Below the pieces are notes generated by a model. It saw only the letters and a list, made by a program, of their open reading frames with translations, ran no database searches and was not told where the DNA came from. Positions 58,641-64,000 of a stretch of DNA of 64,000 nucleotides are shown here, one piece after another; positions within the stretch are counted from its first letter, which is position 1, and the number at the start of each line of letters is the position of its first letter. Source of the DNA: Burkholderiales bacterium (GTDB lineage: Bacteria > Pseudomonadota > Gammaproteobacteria > Burkholderiales > SG8-41); assembly GCA_030683105.1 (NCBI GenBank), contig JAUXMZ010000047.1:61907-125906 (forward strand). The letters are read 5' to 3'. The translations under genes were made by a program, and so were the position numbers.

Positions 58641-59150
58641 TTATTCAGCCTTACCTGCGCCGGCAGCGTTTTTCTTGCTCTTGGCGACGAGTTTCGCCGG
58701 AACTTCCGCAACCGCGGCGTCCTCGATCGATCCACCCGCCGCTTCGATGGCGGCGCGCGCACCCTTGGTAACACGCAATCCCTTCAACGCAACCTTGCGC
58801 TTGATTTCACCGGACAGGATCACCTTGGCGTTCAGCGACTGCGCAGGCACCACGCCTGCCTTCACAAGCGCCGCGAGATCGATCACGTCCACTTTCATTT
58901 TCTGGATTTCGTCGAGCCGCACTTCGGCTGTATCGCCTCTGGTGAGCGAGACGAAGCCACGCTTGGGCAGGCGCCGCTGCAACGGCATCTGACCGCCTTC
59001 GAAACCGACTTTGTGAAAACCGCCCGCACGCGAGCTTTGGCCCTTGTGGCCGCGTCCGGCGGTTTTGCCTAGACCGCTGCCTATGCCGCGACCGACGCGC
59101 TTTTTGGAATGCTTGGAACCTGCCGCCGGCTTGATGTTATTTAACTGCAT
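58641..59150 (-). CDS. rplO: 50S ribosomal protein L15
   Basis: 169 aa. N-terminal glycine/basic loop ([20 protein letters not shown]), [17 protein letters not shown] and the globular [15 protein letters not shown] part. The last 25 residues ([20 protein letters not shown]) are an Ala/Lys-rich extension not found in the 144-residue E. coli protein. The rpmD stop lies directly before its start. Confidence 0.97.
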   Translation of the reverse strand: MQLNNIKPAAGSKHSKKRVGRGIGSGLGKTAGRGHKGQSSRAGGFHKVGFEGGQMPLQRRLPKRGFVSLTRGDTAEVRLDEIQKMKVDVIDLAALVKAGVVPAQSLNAKVILSGEIKRKVALKGLRVTKGARAAIEAAGGSIEDAAVAEVPAKLVAKSKKNAAGAGKAE

Positions 59151-59342
59151 TTAGCCCTCACACCTGACGAGATAGGATACCTTGTTGATCATGCCGCGCA
59201 CCGCCGGTGTGTCCTCGACTTCCACCGTGTGGTTAATACGGCGCAGACCCAGGCCGCGCACCGACGCACGGTGCTCCGGTCTGGTGCCAATAACGCTCTT
59301 AAGCAGCGTCACCTTGAGTTTCTTCCCCTGTGCCTTGGCCAT
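59151..59342 (-). CDS. rpmD: 50S ribosomal protein L30
   Basis: 63 aa: [20 protein letters not shown], then [20 protein letters not shown]. The longer open frame to 59468 overlaps rpsE and is not conserved; ATG 59342 is 2 bp after the rpsE stop. Confidence 0.96.
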   Translation of the reverse strand: MAKAQGKKLKVTLLKSVIGTRPEHRASVRGLGLRRINHTVEVEDTPAVRGMINKVSYLVRCEG

Positions 59343-59344
59343 GA

Positions 59345-59869
59345 TTACCCCGTAATTTCCTCTACCGACTTGCCGCGCTTGGCAGCGATTTGCGCCGGTG
59401 TGTTCATTGCCGTCAAACCATTGATGGTTGCGCGAACCACATTGTAGGGATTGGTCGAACCCAGGCACTTGGCAAGGATGTTGGTCACGCCCATCACCTC
59501 GAGCACCGCCCGCACCGGGCCGCCGGCTATGATGCCGGTGCCTTCATGCGCAGGTTGCATAAACACCCGGGCGGCGCCATGGCGGCCGATTACCGTGTGC
59601 TGCAGTGTGCCGTTCTTAAGCTGGACCTTGACCATTTTCTTGCGTGCTTCTTCCATCGCTTTCTGGATCGCAACCGGCACTTCGCGCGACTTGCCCTTGC
59701 CCATGCCGATGCTGCCATCGCCGTCGCCGACCACGGTGAGCGCGGCAAAACCCATCACGCGGCCGCCTTTCACCACTTTAGTCACGCGATTGATCGCAAC
59801 CATTTTTTCGCGCAGGCCGTCGCTGCTCTCAGCGCCGCCGTGCATCTTACCTGCATTCATTTTTGCCAT
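59345..59869 (-). CDS. rpsE: 30S ribosomal protein S5
   Basis: 174 aa. Double-stranded-RNA-like domain with [20 protein letters not shown] and [20 protein letters not shown], then the C-domain with [20 protein letters not shown]. Takes part in decoding fidelity. N-terminal HGGAESSD segment is slightly longer than in E. coli. Confidence 0.98.
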   Translation of the reverse strand: MAKMNAGKMHGGAESSDGLREKMVAINRVTKVVKGGRVMGFAALTVVGDGDGSIGMGKGKSREVPVAIQKAMEEARKKMVKVQLKNGTLQHTVIGRHGAARVFMQPAHEGTGIIAGGPVRAVLEVMGVTNILAKCLGSTNPYNVVRATINGLTAMNTPAQIAAKRGKSVEEITG

Positions 59870-59889
59870 AGCGTATCCCGGTATTCCGT

Positions 59890-60246
59890 TTAGAACTTCA
59901 GGCCGTGTTCACGCGCCGCTTCCGCCAGCGCCTTGATACGGCCGTGGAACCTGCAACCGCCGCGATCGAAAGCCACCGCCTCGATCCCGAGTTTTTTGGC
60001 TTTTTCGGCAATGCGTTTACCGATCTCAGCCGCCGCCGCAATGTTTCCGCCATTTTTCAGCGTGCTGCGCACTTCCGACTCCGCAGTCGATGCGGATGCC
60101 AGCACTTTAGCGCCGGATGCATCGATCACTTGAGCATAGATATGGCAGTTCGTACGATGCACCGTTAGGCGCACCACTTTTAACTCCGCGATCTTGGCGC
60201 GGGTCCGGCGTGAACGGCGCAGACGCGCTATGTTTTTATCAATCAT
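59890..60246 (-). CDS. rplR: 50S ribosomal protein L18
   Basis: 118 aa 5S rRNA-binding protein: [20 protein letters not shown], then [20 protein letters not shown] and the end [12 protein letters not shown]. Normal length; 11 bp after rplF. Confidence 0.98.
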   Translation of the reverse strand: MIDKNIARLRRSRRTRAKIAELKVVRLTVHRTNCHIYAQVIDASGAKVLASASTAESEVRSTLKNGGNIAAAAEIGKRIAEKAKKLGIEAVAFDRGGCRFHGRIKALAEAAREHGLKF

Positions 60247-60257
60247 ATGTCACTCGC

Positions 60258-60791
60258 TTACTTCTTCTTGGTTTCCTTGAGCACGATCTTCTCGTCGGCG
60301 TATCGCACACCCTTGCCCTTGTAGGGTTCGGGGCTGCGGTAATGGCGGATTTCAGCCGCCACCTGGCCAACCTTTTGCCTGTCCGTGCCCTTGATCAGAA
60401 TCTCGGTCTGAGTTGGTGTCTCTGCTTTCACACCTGCCGGCATCTGGTGGACCACAGGATGCGAAAAGCCGAGGGTAAGATTCAACTTGTCACCCTGCGC
60501 CTGAGCCCGGTAGCCGACACCGACCAGCAACAGCTTTTTCTCAAAGCCCTTGCTTACGCCGTTTACCATATTGGCGACAATCGCCCTCATCGTTCCCGAC
60601 ATGGCGCTGGCCTGCCGGGAGGTATGGGCCGCCGTGAACTCAAGCCGGTTCTCGATTTTCGATACCGTAACGTTAGACGAAAGCTTCTGCGTGAGCACAC
60701 CAAGCGGCCCCTTGACCGAGATTTCGGTCTGATTCAGCGTCACTTCCACTTTTTCCGGCAGCACTACCGGGTTTTTAGCAATTCTCGACAT
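60258..60791 (-). CDS. rplF: 50S ribosomal protein L6
   Basis: 177 aa, two repeated alpha/beta domains; conserved [20 protein letters not shown] (part) near the start and [20 protein letters not shown] near the end. Lies by the factor-binding site of the 50S subunit. Confidence 0.98.
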   Translation of the reverse strand: MSRIAKNPVVLPEKVEVTLNQTEISVKGPLGVLTQKLSSNVTVSKIENRLEFTAAHTSRQASAMSGTMRAIVANMVNGVSKGFEKKLLLVGVGYRAQAQGDKLNLTLGFSHPVVHQMPAGVKAETPTQTEILIKGTDRQKVGQVAAEIRHYRSPEPYKGKGVRYADEKIVLKETKKK

Positions 60792-60811
60792 CGCTTACTC
60801 CGCTCTGATCA

Positions 60812-61207
60812 CTAGGCAACGATGCACAAAACTTCGCCACCGACGCCCAGGCCACGCGCCTTGCGATCGGTCATGACGCCCTTTGAGGTCGAAACGATCG
60901 CAATACCCAGCCCGTTCATTACAACCGGGATGTCGCGGCTCGGCTTGTAGTTACGAAGCCCGGGGCGACTGATGCGTTCGATCTTCTCTATTACCGGGCG
61001 ACCGGCATAATATTTAAGGCTGACTTCCAACTGAGGTTTGCCGTCGTTTTCGCGCACGGCAAAACCCTCAATGTAGCCCTCATCCTTGAGCACCTTGGCA
61101 ATGGCAGATTTCAGCTTGCTCGCCGGCATCGCCACCGATTGTTTCTCCGACAGCTGCGCATTACGAATGCGCGTTAGCATATCGGCGACCGGATCACACA
61201 TACTCAT
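60812..61207 (-). CDS. rpsH: 30S ribosomal protein S8
   Basis: 131 aa: [20 protein letters not shown] start, then [20 protein letters not shown] and the end [12 protein letters not shown]. Primary 16S rRNA binder; in E. coli it represses the spc operon by binding near rplX-rplE, which in this genome overlap by 4 nt. Confidence 0.98.
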   Translation of the reverse strand: MSMCDPVADMLTRIRNAQLSEKQSVAMPASKLKSAIAKVLKDEGYIEGFAVRENDGKPQLEVSLKYYAGRPVIEKIERISRPGLRNYKPSRDIPVVMNGLGIAIVSTSKGVMTDRKARGLGVGGEVLCIVA

Positions 61208-61223
61208 CGATCTTCTCCTGAAC

Positions 61224-61529
61224 CTACCAGCTGGCCTTGATCACGCCCGGAATCTCACCGCGCATCGCGATGTCGCGCAACTTGCTGCGCGCCAGTCCGA
61301 ACTTACGGTACACGCCGCGGGGACGGCCGGTCAGCGCGCAGCGATTGCGCAGCCTTACCGGCGAGGCGTCCCTTGGCAGCTTCTGCAGCTTGAGCCGCGC
61401 CTCATAGCGTTCCTCAGGGGAAAGCTTCTGATTGTTGACGGCGGCCATCAGCTCCGCGCGCTTGCCGGCAAACTTCTTGACGGTTTCGCGGCGCTTCAGA
61501 TCGCGGTTCACCAAAGCCTTTTTTGCCAT
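61224..61529 (-). CDS. rpsN: 30S ribosomal protein S14 (zinc-free form)
   Basis: 101 aa long form without Cxx[41 protein letters not shown], ending [13 protein letters not shown]. Contrast with S4 and L36 here, which keep their zinc Cys. Confidence 0.98.
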   Translation of the reverse strand: MAKKALVNRDLKRRETVKKFAGKRAELMAAVNNQKLSPEERYEARLKLQKLPRDASPVRLRNRCALTGRPRGVYRKFGLARSKLRDIAMRGEIPGVIKASW

Positions 61530-61538
61530 AGTCGTTTC

Positions 61539-62252
61539 TCAGTTCCTGAACGGAAATTTAAAAGCCGAAAGGAGCGCTCTGGCTTCCTCGTCGGTTTTGG
61601 CGGTGGTTGTAATCGTTATATTCATCCCCCGGATGGCGTCGATCTTGTCGTACTCGATCTCCGGGAAAATGATCTGCTCCTTGATGCCCATGTTGTAGTT
61701 GCCGCGTCCGTCAAATGACTTGCCGGATATGCCCCGGAAATCCCGGATTCGCGGCATTGCAACGTTAACCAGGCGATCAAGAAATTCATACATACGCGCA
61801 CCGCGCAGCGTTACCTTGCACCCGATCGGATAATTTTCCCGGATCTTGAAGTTGGCGATCGAGGTGCGCGATTTGGTGACCAAAGGCTTCTGTCCCGCAA
61901 TCTTGCGCATGTCACCGACCGCGTTATCCAGGATCTTCTTGTCGGCCACCGCTTCGCCCACGCCCATGTTGAGCACAATCTTCTGGATGCGCGGCACCTG
62001 CATCGTGCTTTTGTACCCAAACTTTTTAAACAGGTCCTTAGACACACTGTCGCGGTAAAATACTCCGAGCCGGGCCGGCGCAGCCGGTTTGGCGGGTTTT
62101 TTCGGCGCAGCTTCTTTGGTTTCCTGCTCCGGCTTGGCGGCCCTGGGTTCTTTGGCAGGCCTGGCTTCTTTTGCCGGTTTGGCGGCCTTCGTTTCTTTCG
62201 CCGGTTTGGCCGTTTTGGCGTTTTTATCTTTGGTGTTTTTATCTGAGCTCAT
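61539..62252 (-). CDS. rplE: 50S ribosomal protein L5 with 60-residue Lys/Ala/Pro N-terminal extension
   Basis: 237 aa against about 179 in most bacteria. The L5 domain begins near residue 61 ([20 protein letters not shown]) and is complete to [11 protein letters not shown]. The first 60 residues are repeats of the kind AKPAKE ([20 protein letters not shown] and similar), like histone H1 tails. No Met lies between the extension and the L5 domain, and ATG 62252 overlaps the rplX stop by 4 nt, so the extension is translated. L5 binds 5S rRNA; the tail may reach rRNA or a neighbouring protein (inference). Confidence 0.95.
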   Translation of the reverse strand: MSSDKNTKDKNAKTAKPAKETKAAKPAKEARPAKEPRAAKPEQETKEAAPKKPAKPAAPARLGVFYRDSVSKDLFKKFGYKSTMQVPRIQKIVLNMGVGEAVADKKILDNAVGDMRKIAGQKPLVTKSRTSIANFKIRENYPIGCKVTLRGARMYEFLDRLVNVAMPRIRDFRGISGKSFDGRGNYNMGIKEQIIFPEIEYDKIDAIRGMNITITTTAKTDEEARALLSAFKFPFRN

Positions 62253-62566
62253 ACATCAACCACTTCACCGTTAGACTTGAAAAACCGCACGCGGCGGCCA
62301 TCCTCAAGCACCTTGATGCCAACACGGTCGGCTTTCTTGGTGGCCACATTAAACAAGTTCACGTTAGAAATATGCAGCGGCATTTCTTTTTCGATAATGC
62401 CGCCGGCCTCACCTTTCATCGGGTTGGGGCGCTGATGTTTCTTGACCTTGTTGGCGCCTTCCACCAGAACGTGCTCGGTATCTACAATGCGCAGCACGGT
62501 GCCGCGCTTGCCCTTGTCCCTGCCGGCAAGCACGATCACGTCATCACCTTTTCTTATCTTGTGCAT
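62249..62566 (-). CDS. rplX: 50S ribosomal protein L24
   Basis: 105 aa: [20 protein letters not shown] (KOW motif), [20 protein letters not shown] and the end [11 protein letters not shown]. Assembly initiator of the 50S subunit. ATG 62566 is preferred to the longer frame at 62605. Overlaps rplE by ATGA. Confidence 0.97.
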   Translation of the reverse strand: MHKIRKGDDVIVLAGRDKGKRGTVLRIVDTEHVLVEGANKVKKHQRPNPMKGEAGGIIEKEMPLHISNVNLFNVATKKADRVGIKVLEDGRRVRFFKSNGEVVDV

Positions 62567-62576
62567 GATGTCCCTC

Positions 62577-62945
62577 TTAAAGCACTTCCGGAGCAAGCGA
62601 CACAATTTTCATGAAGCGCTCCGTCCTGAGTTCGCGCGTTACCGGTCCGAAAATCCGCGTCCCGATCGGCTCGAGTTTCGGATTGAGAAGAACCGCTGCA
62701 TTGCCGTCAAACTTGATCAACGAACCATCGCTGCGGCGCACGCCTTTTGCAGTGCGCACCACGACGGCACTATAGATCTCGCCTTTCTTCACCCGGCCAC
62801 GCGGCGCCGCATCCTTGATGCTGACCTTGATCACGTCGCCGATGCCCGCGTAACGCCGCTTGGAGCCGCCGAGCACCTTGATGCACATCACCGAGCGTGC
62901 GCCCGTGTTGTCGGCAACGTCCAGAATAGACTGCATCTGAATCAT
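62577..62945 (-). CDS. rplN: 50S ribosomal protein L14
   Basis: 122 aa: [20 protein letters not shown] start, [20 protein letters not shown], and the end [18 protein letters not shown]. First gene after the spc promoter. Binds 23S rRNA at the subunit interface. Confidence 0.98.
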   Translation of the reverse strand: MIQMQSILDVADNTGARSVMCIKVLGGSKRRYAGIGDVIKVSIKDAAPRGRVKKGEIYSAVVVRTAKGVRRSDGSLIKFDGNAAVLLNPKLEPIGTRIFGPVTRELRTERFMKIVSLAPEVL

Positions 62946-63170
62946 TTTTTTCGCTTCCTGCTTGAGTATCTATTCTTCAACTTGGTCTGTTTGCCAGAAG
63001 CTACAGCCAGTATTGAAGCCCGTTCGGGTCGAACCCCAGCGCTTAAATCGGATCCGGGCGCAGAGATCAAAACTTTGAATTTCAGTGAATTCGCCAACCC
63101 ACAAACCGAATAGGCCGTTACTGAAAAGCCCACTATTATAAGACAGCGATAACGCCTTTGCAAGTCGAAA
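62946..63170 (-). other. leader of the spc operon
   Basis: 225 bp between rpsQ and rplN, where most genomes have only a short gap. It holds the promoter at 63135-63163 and about 180 nt of transcribed leader with a small GTTCG-ACC-CGAAC hairpin. A 73-codon minus-strand frame (62942-63163) overlaps the promoter and rplN and is not credible. Confidence 0.6.
63135..63163 (-). promoter_or_regulatory. strong sigma-70 type promoter of the spc operon
   Basis: On the minus strand TTGCAA (63163-63158), 17-bp spacer, TATAAT (63140-63135). Near-consensus spacing and hexamers, at the place of E. coli Pspc upstream of rplN. Confidence 0.8.
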
Positions 63171-63434
63171 TCAGACCATGCGCGATTTTTCCACCAGCGT
63201 AATCACGCGCCACGCCTTGGTCTTGGCAAGCGGCCGGCATTCTTCGATGATCACCAGGTCGCCCTCGTGAAACTCGTTTTTCTCATCGTGGGCGTGGTAC
63301 TTCTTGGACTGCGTCATGATTTTGCCGTAGAGCGGATGCTTGACGCGCCGCTCTATCAGTACCGTCACGGTTTTTTCCATCTTGTCGCTGACCACACGTC
63401 CGGTCAGCGTACGCTTGTTGGCTTCTGCGCTCAT
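63171..63434 (-). CDS. rpsQ: 30S ribosomal protein S17
   Basis: 87 aa OB-fold protein: [40 protein letters not shown]. Start overlaps the rpmC stop by 4 nt. Last gene of the S10 operon before the spc promoter. Confidence 0.98.
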   Translation of the reverse strand: MSAEANKRTLTGRVVSDKMEKTVTVLIERRVKHPLYGKIMTQSKKYHAHDEKNEFHEGDLVIIEECRPLAKTKAWRVITLVEKSRMV

Positions 63435-63634
63435 ACTTTAACCTGTTCTGCCGCTTTTTCGGTCATGACAGTGCGCACACGCGCGATGTCGCGGCGCACC
63501 TTCTTGAACTGACTATTATTGGAAAGCTGCTGGGTCGCCTTCTGCATACGCAGGGAAAACTGCGCCCTCAGTAGTGACGCCAGCTCCTGTTGCAACTCTT
63601 CGCCAGATTTTGCTCTCAAATCAATCGCTTTCAT
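63431..63634 (-). CDS. rpmC: 50S ribosomal protein L29
   Basis: 67 aa two-helix protein ([40 protein letters not shown]), at the exit-tunnel rim. Three bases after rplP; overlaps rpsQ (ATGA). Confidence 0.97.
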   Translation of the reverse strand: MKAIDLRAKSGEELQQELASLLRAQFSLRMQKATQQLSNNSQFKKVRRDIARVRTVMTEKAAEQVKV

Positions 63635-63637
63635 GTT

Positions 63638-64000
63638 TTAGCCCCCAACCTGACGGTGCACAAAAGTGGTCATGATCGGCAGTTTCGATGCCGCCAGCCG
63701 GAATGCCTCTTTGGCCATCGCTTCGTCAACACCGTCCATCTCGTATAACATCTTGCCCGGCTGGATTTCAGCAACCCAGTACTCTGGATTGCCCTTGCCT
63801 TTACCCATGCGCACTTCGGCAGGCTTACGCGAAATCGGCTTGTCCGGGAAAATGCGAATCCAGATGCGGCCGCCCCGTTTGATGTGGCGGGTCATCGCAC
63901 GACGCGCAGCCTCAATCTGGCGCGCGGTCAGACGACCGCGACCGACGGCCTTCAGGCCGAAGTCGCCAAAGCTCACATCGGCACCGCGGGTCGCCAGGCC
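63638..64000 (-). CDS. rplP: 50S ribosomal protein L16, 5' end outside window
   Basis: The frame is open to the window edge: [20 protein letters not shown] is the usual L16 sequence from about residue 18, so roughly 17 residues are missing. [40 protein letters not shown] and [18 protein letters not shown] follow. Contacts tRNA near the peptidyl-transferase centre. Confidence 0.97.
   Translation of the reverse strand, partial: GLATRGADVSFGDFGLKAVGRGRLTARQIEAARRAMTRHIKRGGRIWIRIFPDKPISRKPAEVRMGKGKGNPEYWVAEIQPGKMLYEMDGVDEAMAKEAFRLAASKLPIMTTFVHRQVGG

Noticed and set aside
62942..63163. 73-codon minus-strand ORF before rplN
   Set aside because: It starts within the spc promoter and overlaps the rplN start; no recognisable protein features.

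Overview
The window is chromosomal DNA of a GC-rich proteobacterium, most likely a betaproteobacterium. This rests on the gene order fmdB / DUF502 / aspS / nudB, on uvrA / MFS / ssb, on a Bug-family tricarboxylate receptor with a TctDE-like two-component pair, and on the sequences of the S10/spc/alpha ribosomal genes. No database search was possible, so the placement is inference.

Layout. Bases 1-5133 hold the 3' part of malate synthase A, a pseudouridine synthase, three tiny exported lysine-rich proteins in a row (two too short for usual ORF cut-offs), mnmA and a GST-like protein. Bases 5296-10961 form a selenocysteine locus: a glutaredoxin-DinB fusion with an in-frame TGA, then selA, selB, an atypical thioredoxin-reductase-like flavoprotein, and the tRNA-Sec gene (selC). 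Bases 11114-17994 carry two MmgE/PrpD proteins, a TcuA-like flavoprotein, a Bug receptor and a MetF-like protein. Bases 18155-37717 are mixed housekeeping and accessory genes: a methyltransferase, DNA polymerase IV, a Fic protein, a membrane-spermidine-synthase fusion, an MFS protein, egtD, a PBP7-like protein with an apparent CTG start, tctDE-like regulators, an Atm1-like ABC exporter, a glycine-zipper protein, a phospholipase-D protein, an EEP nuclease, nadA and nudB. Bases 37714-41497 hold a barstar / secreted ribonuclease pair, aspS, DUF502 and fmdB. Then come a bactofilin-like membrane protein, acetate kinase, a ketopantoate reductase, ssb, an MFS protein, uvrA, glycerate kinase, rhlE and an M15 peptidase. 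Bases 53926-64000 are the minus-strand spc and alpha ribosomal operons, with the end of S10 (rplP, rpmC, rpsQ).

Main result. The gene at 5296-6066 would normally be called truncated or broken. It reads through one TGA at codon 16, exactly where the first Cys of a glutaredoxin CxxC belongs (UxxC). A perfect 8-bp hairpin whose loop begins with G lies 23 nt downstream of the TGA, as expected for a bacterial SECIS. The Sec-insertion genes selA, selB and selC follow on the same strand. I read this as a compact module that carries a selenoprotein, a candidate reductase and most of the Sec machinery (selD is not in the window).

A second theme is a set of intergenic inverted repeats whose arms are short tandem oligomers (CACAGAG, GATGAAC, TGATTAAG and others). 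Three related copies lie in the sel and tricarboxylate-like clusters. A third theme is Lys/Ala-rich tails: the three small exported proteins, a 60-residue N-terminal extension on ribosomal protein L5, and tails on L15, L17 and FmdB.
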